64,000 nucleotides of DNA from assembly GCF_019550795.1 (NCBI RefSeq), contig NZ_CP080545.1:5685501-5749500 (forward strand), written 5' to 3'. Each line of letters begins with the position of its first letter. Positions within the stretch are counted from its first letter, which is position 1. The position numbers were made by a program, and so were the translations under genes. The DNA is from Paenibacillus sp. sptzw28. GTDB taxonomy: Bacteria; Bacillota; Bacilli; Paenibacillales; Paenibacillaceae. The notes under the pieces were generated by a model. The model saw only the letters and a program-made list of their open reading frames with translations. It ran no database searches and was not told the DNA's origin. Positions 7,936 to 16,032 of this stretch are shown in pieces.

Positions 7936-8123
7936 GGACTGAGGCGCCTCCAACCCAAAAAGATATTGATAATTTGAATTCAATGAACGCTTTCTGTCCA
8001 GGTTGATCAATTTTATCATGAAAAGTATACAATATTAAGATGAAGTCCAATACAAGTTACATTATCCATAAATGGTAAATAACAATTGCAGAATTTTTTC
8101 AAGTCGGATGTCTTACCACTTTC

Positions 8124-8166
8124 AAAAAAATGCAGCTTGCCTCCATAACCGGAGACAAGCTGCATT
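8124..8166 (-). terminator. Intrinsic terminator of guaA
   Basis: AAATGCAGCTTG pairs with CAAGCTGCATTT across a short loop and is followed by seven T on the minus strand, a few bases after the guaA stop. Confidence 0.88.
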
Positions 8167-8174
8167 TGGTTTGT

Positions 8175-9713
8175 TTATTCCCACTCGATCGTAGCCGGCG
8201 GCTTCGATGTGATGTCGTAGACAACACGGTTGACATTGTCGACTTCGTTGACGATTCGCACCGAGATCTTCTCGAGCACATCCCACGGAATGCGCGCCCA
8301 ATCGGCGGTCATGCCGTCAATCGAGGTAACGGCGCGAATACCGACCGTGTATGAATAGGTGCGGGCATCGCCCATGACCCCGACGCTTTTCATATTCGGC
8401 AGCGCTGTGAAGTACTGCCAGATTTCGCGCTTCAGGCCGGCTTTGGCGATTTCTTCACGCAGAATCGCATCGGAATCGCGAACGATCGTCAATTTCTCGT
8501 CCGTTACTTCTCCGAGCACACGGATCGCAAGACCCGGACCCGGGAAAGGCTGACGCCACACAATCTCTTCCGGCAGGCCGCACTCTTCGCCGACCTTGCG
8601 CACTTCATCCTTGAACAGCGCCTTGAGCGGTTCGATCAGCTTGAACTTGATATCCTCCGGCAGTCCGCCGACATTATGATGCGATTTGATCGTCTGCGCC
8701 GTTGCCGTTCCGCTCTCGACGATATCGGTGTACAGCGTACCTTGCGCCAGAAATTCGAAGTCATCAAACTTCGCAGATTCCTCTTGGAAGACATAAATGA
8801 ACTCGTTGCCGATGATTTTCCGTTTCTGCTCCGGATCGTCGACGCCTCTAAGCTTGCCCAGAAACCGCTCGCTCGCATCGATCTTCACGACCTTCATGTC
8901 GAACTTGCCGACGAAGGTCTCCATGACGCTGTCCGCTTCGCCTTTGCGCAGCAAACCATGGTCGATGAACATACAAGTCAGCTGGTCGCCGATCGCTTTG
9001 TGGAGCAGAATCGCGACGACCGAAGAATCGACTCCGCCCGATAATGCGCACAGCACTTTGCTGCTGCCGACTTCGCTGCGGATATCGCGGATTGCATCTT
9101 CGATAAATGTCTCCATGCTCCAGTTGCCTTCGCAGCCGCAGACGTTATAGAGAAAATTACGGATCATCTCATTGCCGTATACGGAATGGCGCACTTCCGG
9201 GTGGAACTGCACCGCATAGAACTTGCGCTCCGCATGGCTCATCGCTGCGATCGGCGCATGCTCGGTGCTCGCGTCGACGCGGAAGCCTTCAGGCAGCTGA
9301 ACGACGTGGTCGCCGTGGCTCATCCATACAGTTTGACGGCTTTCGAGCCCTTGTACGAGATGGCAATCTGCTGTGAAATCGACATCGGCCTTGCCGTATT
9401 CGCGCTTGCCTGCACGCTCGACTTTGCCCTTCAACTGGTGGGACATCAGCTGCATGCCGTAGCAGATGCCGAAGATCGGCAGCCCGAGATCATATATAGC
9501 CGGGTCGACGAGCGGCGACTTCTCCTCATAAACACTTGCCGGACCTCCCGAGAACACGATGCCTTTCGGCTGCAGTTCGCGGATCCGCTCAACCGGCGTG
9601 TTGTAAGGCAGCAGTTCGCTGTATACGCCCAAATCCCGGATACGTCTTGCGATTAATTGGTTGTATTGTCCGCCGAAATCGAGGACAACGATTATTTCAT
9701 TTGGCTTATCCAT
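8175..9713 (-). CDS. guaA: GMP synthase (glutamine-hydrolysing)
   Basis: GuaA aminates XMP to GMP with ATP and glutamine. The 512-residue protein is the normal single-chain bacterial form. The N-terminal class I glutamine amidotransferase has GICYGMQL (nucleophile Cys84) and FHPEV (His171, Glu173). The ATP-pyrophosphatase domain has LSGGVDSSV near residue 230, and the C-terminal dimerisation domain ends [10 protein letters not shown], the conserved GuaA tail. GAGGAGG precedes the chosen ATG. It is a single-gene unit with its own promoter and terminator, near other purine genes, and no riboswitch is visible in its short leader. Confidence 0.97.
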   Translation of the reverse strand: MDKPNEIIVVLDFGGQYNQLIARRIRDLGVYSELLPYNTPVERIRELQPKGIVFSGGPASVYEEKSPLVDPAIYDLGLPIFGICYGMQLMSHQLKGKVERAGKREYGKADVDFTADCHLVQGLESRQTVWMSHGDHVVQLPEGFRVDASTEHAPIAAMSHAERKFYAVQFHPEVRHSVYGNEMIRNFLYNVCGCEGNWSMETFIEDAIRDIRSEVGSSKVLCALSGGVDSSVVAILLHKAIGDQLTCMFIDHGLLRKGEADSVMETFVGKFDMKVVKIDASERFLGKLRGVDDPEQKRKIIGNEFIYVFQEESAKFDDFEFLAQGTLYTDIVESGTATAQTIKSHHNVGGLPEDIKFKLIEPLKALFKDEVRKVGEECGLPEEIVWRQPFPGPGLAIRVLGEVTDEKLTIVRDSDAILREEIAKAGLKREIWQYFTALPNMKSVGVMGDARTYSYTVGIRAVTSIDGMTADWARIPWDVLEKISVRIVNEVDNVNRVVYDITSKPPATIEWE

Positions 9714-9808
9714 GCCGAGCCTCCTCAAGACTTTTGGCGATACTTCAAGTTTCCATCCTACGGTGCAACAATCCCGTTTCGGAAGCATACGCTCAAATCA
9801 ATGTGATA

Positions 9809-9838
9809 ATTATATATAACGGCGTTTGGGACAGTCAA
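9809..9838 (-). promoter_or_regulatory. SigA-type promoter of guaA
   Basis: TTGACT (9833-9838) and TATAAT (9809-9814) are 18 bases apart on the minus strand, about 100 bases ahead of the guaA start. Confidence 0.7.
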
Positions 9839-9899
9839 GGCGGAAGGACTTCGGCATTAAGGCTTGGCTCAGGTGAACGGTAATTCAAAGGTTGTATAA

Positions 9900-10898
9900 T
9901 CAGTCCTCGAAGGTGTCCAGGTGTGACCGGTAACCGTCGACTGCGGCGAGCAGCTTGCTGCGAAGCTTGCTCAGCCATTCGGGATCTTCCGGTGCGTCGG
10001 GCAGATCTATAACGCGAAGCAGGTCGGCGAATCCTAACAGGTTATCCATTCGTTTGAACCAATTCAGCGCGGCGATCATATCGGGATCAAGCGGCGTTTC
10101 CGTAATATAACCTTCTATAAAGGCTTTAACCCCGGGATGGCTTACATCGACTTCATATTTGGACACATCTCCTAGAGCATTGGCAATGTCCGCTGCATAC
10201 CAGTGCGCGCAGCAATCGTCAAAATCGAGCGTCCCGACCGTTTGGCCCTCCCATCGGTGGTTATCCAATTCGAAATCGTAATGAATCAGACCGTAATTAT
10301 CACCGGTAACAGGCAGCTGCTCCGCCCAATCGATAATTCGGTGAAGCTCAGCTATGGCGGATTGTTCGTGGCCGGGAAGCAAGCCGCGGACGATCTCAAG
10401 TCTATCCCTCGAGCTCAAGCGGCTGCGGCGGAACGATTCGGGTATGCTTTTTAAAATGTGATGAAGACGGCCCAGAGCGCTCCCCCAATTGCGAAATTGC
10501 GCTGCATTGAGGTCTTCGATCTCGAGCTGGTCGCCCGGCAGCGCTTCGAAGAGAACTGCATGATACGTTCCAACTTCGGTGTGCACAGTCTCCACGTACT
10601 TGCCGCTGCGCGAAGGCACAGGCTGCGCGGTCCGGACGGGCTGATCGCGAAGATAGAGCAGAAGTCCGATCTCCGATTCCACTTGACTGAGCTCCCGCTC
10701 GCACGCATCGTTGAAGCGCAGAAAATATAGCCGACCTTCCTTGCGCAGTACAAATACGAAGTTCGCGCTGCACCGCAAGCACAATACAGATCCCGGGTCA
10801 TACCCCCATGGTGCGGCGATCTGATCTGCCAGCGGGCTCCTCCAATCCGCATCCACGGTATCCATAACCTTCTTCATCGTACTTAATTTCATCATCAT
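9900..10898 (-). CDS. Phosphotransferase of the aminoglycoside/choline kinase (APH) family
   Basis: A 332-residue protein kinase-like enzyme. The catalytic loop HYDFELDN (H206, D208, N213) and the metal-binding DFDD (D225-D228) are intact and spaced as in APH and homoserine-kinase-type enzymes, so it should phosphorylate a small molecule with ATP or GTP. I start at the first of three consecutive ATGs, with GGAGG ten bases ahead. The frame stays open 113 codons further upstream, but that stretch includes a terminator hairpin and is better read as leader RNA. The complex leader suggests inducible expression, as seen for some antibiotic-modifying enzymes. The substrate cannot be told from sequence. 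Confidence 0.8.
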   Translation of the reverse strand: MMMKLSTMKKVMDTVDADWRSPLADQIAAPWGYDPGSVLCLRCSANFVFVLRKEGRLYFLRFNDACERELSQVESEIGLLLYLRDQPVRTAQPVPSRSGKYVETVHTEVGTYHAVLFEALPGDQLEIEDLNAAQFRNWGSALGRLHHILKSIPESFRRSRLSSRDRLEIVRGLLPGHEQSAIAELHRIIDWAEQLPVTGDNYGLIHYDFELDNHRWEGQTVGTLDFDDCCAHWYAADIANALGDVSKYEVDVSHPGVKAFIEGYITETPLDPDMIAALNWFKRMDNLLGFADLLRVIDLPDAPEDPEWLSKLRSKLLAAVDGYRSHLDTFED

Positions 10899-10934
10899 TC
10901 CGGCAAAACCTCCATTGGTTAATGTGGCCGCTGC

Positions 10935-11117
10935 CGTACTTCGGGCGGTTTGACAATTGCAGGGAGGAACAGCCGGGCACAGGAAGAAGCGAAACGCCGT
11001 CTTATTCCGGCGAAGTACGTTCCTCCCATGTGAACTATAGAGAAAGTATCGCAAATACTTATACATTTCTATAGCAGCACAAAGAAGCCGCGGTCCATTA
11101 ACCCCCCGCAGCTTCTT
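10935..11117 (-). other. Structured 5' leader with alternative pairings before the kinase gene
   Basis: Several inverted repeats lie between the leader terminator and the kinase start. In transcribed order: a 12-bp stem with one mismatch (11106-11117 with 11082-11093); a palindrome with CTATAG ends and AAGTAT/ATACTT inside (11035-11074); then segment A (11019-11027, GGGAGGAAC), segment B (11011-11019, CGTACTTCG), A' (10962-10970) and B' (10935-10943). A pairs perfectly with A' and B with B', nine bases each, in the order A-B-A'-B', so they either form a pseudoknot or exclude each other. Confidence 0.55.
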
Positions 11118-11130
11118 GGGCACGAACAAA

Positions 11131-11162
11131 TAAAAAGCCCAGGCCTCTAGTTCGCCTGGACT
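11131..11162 (-). terminator. Attenuator-like intrinsic terminator in the kinase leader
   Basis: On the minus strand AGTCCAGGC pairs with GCCTGGGCT (nine bases, one G-T pair) around GAACTAGAG, followed by TTTTATTTG. It lies after the leader peptide and about 230 bases before the kinase start. The stop codon of a five-codon reading frame (ATGCCCGAGAAACGATGA) overlaps the first base pairs of the stem, so a ribosome there would physically prevent hairpin formation. Confidence 0.75.
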
Positions 11163-11178
11163 CATCGTTTCTCGGGCA

Positions 11179-11253
11179 TCAGGAAAGCGCCAACCGTAGA
11201 AGTGAGGGGCAACGAAGGGTGAATCTCGATAAAACATTCATATCGTTCGTCAT
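11179..11253 (-). CDS. Leader peptide of the kinase gene (24 residues)
   Basis: The short frame encodes MTNDMNVLSRFTLRCPSLL then RLALS. It begins about 37 bases downstream of a strong -10 box and has AAGGGAGTGA as ribosome site nine bases from the ATG. It ends TGATG, where its stop shares a base with the start of a second mini-frame encoding MPEKR whose stop enters the terminator stem. The peptide is rich in Leu and Arg. This layout is that of ribosome-mediated attenuation. A regulatory role is inference; the peptide's sequence does not match an arrest motif that I know. Confidence 0.55.
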   Translation of the reverse strand: MTNDMNVLSRFTLRCPSLLRLALS

Positions 11254-11289
11254 TGCGCGTACTCACTCCCTTCACTTATCGATACTTTC

Positions 11290-11317
11290 AGTATACACTT
11301 CCTAAGACATATGTCAA
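11290..11317 (-). promoter_or_regulatory. SigA-type promoter of the leader-kinase unit
   Basis: A consensus TTGACA (11312-11317) and TATACT (11290-11295) are 16 bases apart on the minus strand. The 17 bases from the -10 box onward (TATACTGAAAGTATCGA) recur exactly at the aconitase promoter. Confidence 0.82.
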
Positions 11318-11402
11318 TATTTTCCTTGAACATCTGATGAATGAGGTGCAGGCTCGCGCTCGTTGATGCCCTAATAACGGGGCTTCTCCACCCGCCCGGC
11401 CA

Positions 11403-12287
11403 TTAAGCTAGCCGGACCATGAACGTCTTGATCTCATAAGGAGCGATCGCGAAAGCCGCTTCAGGACCCGGGGCCGCCGCCGTGAGCTCATTCTCCATCA
11501 AATCGCACTCCGTCCATGAGACAATGGTTCTTCCGCTTCGCAGCACCGCCTGTCCGCCGGCTCCCGAGAACTCATGCAGCCTGACGCTGACCGCCTCCCC
11601 GTCCTCCGCCTTCTTGACCGTGTCGATCACGACATGGTCCGCAGACAACGAGAACATGGAGAAGCTTCCGCCGTCTGCCTCTCCCGGCTCGCAGGTCAAA
11701 GGATTGTTTAGCGCCCACGCTTCCTGCACCGTCCTGCCTGCAAACCAGTCGCCCTCATGCGGCAGGAGGGAATATGTGAAAATATGCTCCCCCTGATCGG
11801 CCGTTTCGTCGGGCACCATCGCGGACTTGATCAACGACAGCCGGAGCACGTTGTCCTTCACGTCGTAACCGTATTTGCAATCATTGAGCAGGCTGACGCC
11901 GTACCTGCGTTCGGACAAGTCCGCCCACTGGTGGCCGACCGTCTCGAAACGAGCGTAATCCCAGCTCGTATTCCAATGGGTCGGACGTTTCACATTGCCG
12001 AACTGGATGTCATAGGTCGCCTCCGTTGACCGGACGTTGACCGGAAACGCTGCCTTCAGCAGCTGCCGCCGCTCCCGCCAATCGATATGCGTATCATAAT
12101 CGATTCGGCGGCTGCCCGCATACACGATCATTTTCTGGCGAATGACGGAATTGCCATACCTCCAAACGAAGCTGATTACCGCCCGCAGCGGCCCCATCTC
12201 ATCAAGCTGCATGTCCAGCAGATCGGTAACGGCCGTCATTTTTTCAGTATAGAAAATGTCGATATCCCATGCTTCGTGACGGCTCAT
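11403..12287 (-). pseudogene. Remnant of a GH38 alpha-mannosidase (C-terminal third only)
   Basis: The 294-residue frame reads HEAWDIDIFYTEKM and continues with RRQLLKAAFPVNVRSTEATY, FETVGHQWADLSERRYGVSL and SFSMFSLSADHV, the order of motifs in the C-terminal beta domains of glycoside hydrolase family 38. Full enzymes are about 850-1050 residues; the N-terminal catalytic barrel with the nucleophile Asp is absent. No ribosome site precedes the first ATG, and immediately upstream the sequence changes to an ABC permease. This is the surviving end of a gene whose front was deleted. No enzyme activity is expected. Confidence 0.82.
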
Positions 12288-12831
12288 CGTCCGAAATGCT
12301 CTGCAATCCGGCCAGGAAGAGCAGCATGTAATTGCCGACGGCGCCCCATACGGCGGTAATTATTACGGTCAGCATCGCATGGCTCGCACCGAGCCAGTCG
12401 ATCGGTCCGGACACGATATGCAGCTTCATCAGGAACTGATTAATGATGCCGTTATAGGAATTGAAGATGATATAGAACACGATGGACATGACCGAAGCGC
12501 TGAAAATCGTCGGCAGGAAATAGACGGCGCGCAGCAGCTGGCGTCCCCGCAGCGCCCTGTTAAGAATCACCGCCAGTATGAGTGACAGCGGGATCGTCAG
12601 CGCGAGCTTGCCTCCGGCATAGACGAAGGTGTTGACGACGGACTGCCAGAACTGTTCGTCCCTCGCGATCCGGTAGAAATTGTTCAGCCCGGTAAACCGG
12701 GGCTAACCGAAGCCCGGATAATCATAGAGCATGTAACGAAGCGCCCATGTAATGGGGTAGATGCCCAGTACGAGCGTTATCAATACGCTGGGAAACGTAA
12801 AGATGTAGGCCTGCAGCTTTCTCTTGTGCAT
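12285..12831 (-). pseudogene. Broken sugar ABC transporter permease (MalF/UgpA type)
   Basis: Starting at MHKRKLQAYIFTFPSVLI, with GAGGAG ahead, the frame encodes the first membrane segments of a carbohydrate ABC permease. It is interrupted by an in-frame TAG (12703-12705) after YDYPGFG, then continues in the same frame with FTGLNNFYRI and LLRAVYFLPTIFSASVMSIV up to LQSISDD. The expected EAA loop (normally YEAARIDGA next) is missing; instead the DNA passes directly into the GH38 remnant. So it has a nonsense mutation and has lost about its last 70 residues. The locus once probably imported and split mannose-containing sugars. Confidence 0.82.
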
Positions 12832-13033
12832 CGGCTCTCTCTCCTCTTCTAGGTTCCCTTTTATTATAAAGTCAACCGTCCGCCGGGCAGGACGGTCAAT
12901 CCGATCAACCGCGGGGGTCAATCGTATTTTAAAGGCGACCGCATTGTGTTTAGCTAATCATCTGAGGAGTTTCTGGTGGAGAAGGAAAAAGAAAACAACG
13001 GAGTATAGGGATGACGCCCATGCTGGGCGCTAC
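12832..13033. other. Intergenic remnant with no gene seen
   Basis: Upstream of the broken permease. It holds three GGTTGA-like elements spaced 20-25 bases apart (around 12875-12925), possibly remains of an operator, and nothing else that I recognise. Confidence 0.4.
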
Positions 13034-13076
13034 CAAAAAAGAACCCTCAATCAGCTTCCTGATTGAGGGTTCTTTT
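13034..13076. terminator. Strong bidirectional terminator
   Basis: AGAACCCTCAATCAG pairs perfectly with CTGATTGAGGGTTCT around CTTC and is flanked by A6 and T4. It separates the decayed sugar locus from the next region. Confidence 0.85.
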
Positions 13077-13191
13077 GGTCGGAATCTATATCTTCATCAT
13101 CCATTATATTTTTAAATCAATGTAATATGGACAGGCCGTTGAAGCATGTCCCGAACCCGCAAAGGCGCCGGATAGACGCAAAAATATTCTT

Positions 13192-13330
13192 GAGCAGATA
13201 TCAGGGAAGGAGACCATCCGCGAACTAATACTTATCCTGTGACGGTTACCTTCCCCTGCTCCACGAATAACGGCAGCGGTGGGCCAGGACTAGTTTCGTG
13301 TCCCAGGCGCCGCTGCGATTTTTATTTTGG
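13192..13330 (+). ncRNA. Candidate structured non-coding RNA or orphan leader ending in a terminator
   Basis: No coding frame is credible here. On the plus strand GAGCAG (13192-13197) and AGGGAAGG (13203-13210) can pair with CCTTCCCC (13249-13256) and CTGCTC (13256-13261). Then GCAGCGG...CCGCTGC (about 13274-13316), with an inner GGAC/GTCC hairpin, is followed by a T-rich run, TTTTTATTTT, typical of an intrinsic terminator. Upstream, GGACA...TGTCC (about 13129-13151) is another hairpin. I see no clear promoter and no match to riboswitch, 6S, SRP or tmRNA motifs. It may be a small RNA or a decayed leader. Confidence 0.4.
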
Positions 13331-13455
13331 TTCTATTCTATCGGATTTGACTTTAAAAACTTAGGAAAGTTCTTAGCTCTGTCAGGTATCGCTTTGGTTC
13401 CTGCTCCCTTCGGGGGAACCACGTGTTATTATCAGTCAAAACCATACTCCGGCGT
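13331..13455. other. 3' region of the transglutaminase operon
   Basis: Contains a weak minus-strand hairpin (AAGAACTT with AAGTTTTT, about 13355-13374) and a second stem GGTTCC...GGAACC (about 13395-13420). Either may end the minus-strand operon, but neither has a clean T run. Confidence 0.35.
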
Positions 13456-16032
13456 TTACAGCTGCTTTCCGATGCTTATGCGCCTTGGCTCGGTCTGATG
13501 TGACAGCGCGGAAAGAAATGCTCCGACCTGTTCCTTCGTCGGCATTTCCAGCCAGTCGGCGTCATACCGCGCCTGTTCGTCCCAGCGGACGAAGTCGGCC
13601 ACGAGCTGCGCGGTTTGCGGCGGCAAGGCTAGCGCCGCCGCATATTCGCGTGCGGTGCTGTGCGCCGGCCGGGCGCCGCAGCGCCTGTACAGCTCGCGCC
13701 AGCACGCATCCGCGAGCGCGAGGAACTGCCCGCGGGCCGCTGTGAGCCGGCCCGTATCAAGCGCGCTGCCGTACCGGCGCAGCGCGCTTGCGAACGCGAA
13801 GCGTTCGCGTTTGCGCCACGCCGCCGCCGAGAGCACGGCGGCGGCTGTGGCGCACGCGGCCAGCGCGGCCACGGCCCACGGCCTGGCCGCCGCTGCGCCG
13901 CGGGCCGCTTGCGCGAGGGCATTCGCCTCGCGCATAGCGGCTTCGGCGGCCCGCACCGCGGCCGCCTGCAGCTGCGCTGCCGCGCGCATGGCGCGCTCCG
14001 CGGCGCGCCCAGCGCCGACCGGGGCTGCGGCATTGCCCGCCGCCGCGGCAAGCCCGTGCTGCGCGGCATCGGCCGAATCGGCCGCCGATGCCGCTGCGCC
14101 TGCGCCGCCGGCTTCGCCCGCCGGCGCAGCGAAGCCCGGCGTCGGCTCGAAAGGCACCCAGCCGACGCCCGGGAAAAACACCTCCACCCAAGCGTGCGCA
14201 TCGCTTGCCCGCAGGGTGTAAGCCTTCGCGTTTGCACCGCCTGTGCTCGGCGTACCTTCAAGCGCGCCCCCGTCGCCGGCTTCGCCGGGGGCGAACCCTT
14301 TTACATAGCGTGCGGGTATGCCCTGCGTCCGGAGCATGACCGTCATCGCCGTTGCAAAATGAACACAGTAGCCCTGTTTCTGTTCGAACAAAAATTGATC
14401 GACGAAGTCTTCCCCCATGACCGGGACCGACGTGCCCTTCTGAGTATAGGCGAAATGACTGCGTAAATACGCTTCGATGGCCTTTACCGTCTCATAACGT
14501 CCGCCCCCCGTTCCGTCCGCGATTTCCTTGGCAAGCCCGCCTACGCGAGCGGGCAGTGATAATGGAAGCTGTGTATACTCTTCCGCGATATCTGCGGGAT
14601 CGGAAACCGAGCCGTCTACAGTCCGCAGCGTATCGGCGCTCATATCCGGCATGCGCGTCTCGATCGTATACTGCTTGACGAGCTCGCCGTCAGCAGGGTA
14701 CAGGGCACCGGTTGCAGTATTAAGCCTGTATCGGTAGGCCGCCTTTCTGTCATCTACAACCGGGTTAAGCGCGACAACCTGCGCATCCGCTCCCGCCGTC
14801 AACAACGGCCACCCTGGCGACGGGTATTCCGCCGTCACCGTCTGACGGATCACACGACCCGTCTCGCCCGCTGCACCCACATCAGGTTCTGCTGTCGCTC
14901 CACCCGCACCCGGGCTGTTTGACGCCTCCATTCCGGCCGTACCCTTATTCTCCGCTATCGTTTTCTCCTCCATGCGCTGGTTGGGCTGATCCCAGCCTTG
15001 GCCATTGTAAAAAGCCTTACTCTCACCTCGCATGTAGGTCGATTCAGGAGATAAAACCGTAAACAACGCTGTCGAATCCGGCGAAATCGGCGCGCCCAGC
15101 CGGCTGTCATCGAATCCGTAGCCGGTCAGGCCGGCGGTACCCGGAACTGCGCCCGAATTCAACGCATTAATGCTGTCATTGCGAGAAACTGCGGCCGTCC
15201 GGCTTTTGGTCAAATGCGTCTTTCCCCAATCAACTGCTTCCGTGACCCACGGTGCAGGCCCTGCGGCCGGAAGCGTTCCCCACTGGGCAATCACTCCCGC
15301 AGCCGTTAGAAGAACGGCTGCCAATGCCGCCCCGCTCCACCAGCTCACGGGCCATCCGCCTACCGAGCCGTTCCGGGAGCGGACAGAATGTACAGCACCA
15401 AGCAGCCGCTCGATTCTCGGAAGCGTCAGCAGCGCGCTTAACAGCAGACCCTCCGTGCATGCCCGAATCAGACCGGGGAGCACATCAATCCCGAGAAAGG
15501 CGTATAAAGCGAGCAAATACAGAGCGGTAAGCGCCGTTAAACCGAGTCCCCACTGCCTGAGCCAGACGAGCGACTGCACGGCTGCAGCCATCATGCCGAG
15601 CCCCATGATGAGCAGCAGCGTCCGCGTCTCACCGCTTAGCTGCAGGTGACCCTCCATAACGCGAAGCGCATCACCGCTAAGCGCCTGGATCAGCCTCGCC
15701 ATTGAATCGACGGCAGAAGGGGATTGCACGCTGAACATATACAGCACCGCACCGACGCATACGACCCCGTTAAGAAGCAGCGACGCCCAAACCGGAGGCA
15801 CTAATAGTCCGACGGCCAGAAAGCAGCCCACCGCCGCAATAACCGGGCCGACGCGGTACAGTTCCGTATAGGCCTTTAACTGCTCCAGCGGCAGCAGCCA
15901 TTCCGTCATAAGGCCAAAGAGCAGAAGGCTGGTAACGAAGCGCCGGGAACTCTTATTGAAAAAGACCGCGCCTTCCTTGTCGATTTCCCGTATTCTCCCA
16001 GCGCTTCGGCTAGCTGATTGCTGCGCTTGCAT
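13456..16032 (-). CDS. Membrane-anchored transglutaminase-like protein (TgpA/DUF4129 type)
   Basis: An 858-residue protein. The first 300 residues hold several membrane helices (for example TSLLLFGLMTEWLLPL, VGPVIAAVGCFLAVGLLV). An extracellular transglutaminase core follows, with GYCVHFATAM (Cys556) and SDAHAWVEVF (His613), then GWVPFEPTPGF where the third triad residue is Glu-containing as in this family. After that comes an Ala-rich linker of about 100 residues, one more helix and a C-terminal DUF4129-like domain. The start overlaps the DUF58 gene by 23 bases and has GGAGGGAGTG ahead. It is the last gene of the MoxR-DUF58-transglutaminase operon; the substrate is unknown. Confidence 0.88.
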   Translation of the reverse strand: MQAQQSASRSAGRIREIDKEGAVFFNKSSRRFVTSLLLFGLMTEWLLPLEQLKAYTELYRVGPVIAAVGCFLAVGLLVPPVWASLLLNGVVCVGAVLYMFSVQSPSAVDSMARLIQALSGDALRVMEGHLQLSGETRTLLLIMGLGMMAAAVQSLVWLRQWGLGLTALTALYLLALYAFLGIDVLPGLIRACTEGLLLSALLTLPRIERLLGAVHSVRSRNGSVGGWPVSWWSGAALAAVLLTAAGVIAQWGTLPAAGPAPWVTEAVDWGKTHLTKSRTAAVSRNDSINALNSGAVPGTAGLTGYGFDDSRLGAPISPDSTALFTVLSPESTYMRGESKAFYNGQGWDQPNQRMEEKTIAENKGTAGMEASNSPGAGGATAEPDVGAAGETGRVIRQTVTAEYPSPGWPLLTAGADAQVVALNPVVDDRKAAYRYRLNTATGALYPADGELVKQYTIETRMPDMSADTLRTVDGSVSDPADIAEEYTQLPLSLPARVGGLAKEIADGTGGGRYETVKAIEAYLRSHFAYTQKGTSVPVMGEDFVDQFLFEQKQGYCVHFATAMTVMLRTQGIPARYVKGFAPGEAGDGGALEGTPSTGGANAKAYTLRASDAHAWVEVFFPGVGWVPFEPTPGFAAPAGEAGGAGAAASAADSADAAQHGLAAAAGNAAAPVGAGRAAERAMRAAAQLQAAAVRAAEAAMREANALAQAARGAAAARPWAVAALAACATAAAVLSAAAWRKRERFAFASALRRYGSALDTGRLTAARGQFLALADACWRELYRRCGARPAHSTAREYAAALALPPQTAQLVADFVRWDEQARYDADWLEMPTKEQVGAFLSALSHQTEPRRISIGKQL

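Noticed and set aside
10899..11237. A 113-residue N-terminal extension of the kinase frame
   Set aside because: The frame is open but it covers the terminator, palindromes and leader, is Cys/Arg/Phe-rich unlike the kinase, and lacks a ribosome site; a good site (GGAGG) lies at the later ATG.
13190..13290. Cobalamin or c-di-GMP riboswitch in the 13.2-kb element
   Set aside because: Only isolated words (GGAGACC, GACGCAAA, GGTTACC) match; conserved cores are absent and there is no downstream plus-strand gene.
13629..14466. Long frames on both strands opposite the transglutaminase gene
   Set aside because: They arise from very GC-rich, stop-poor DNA, have Arg/Ala-rich nonsense composition and no ribosome sites.
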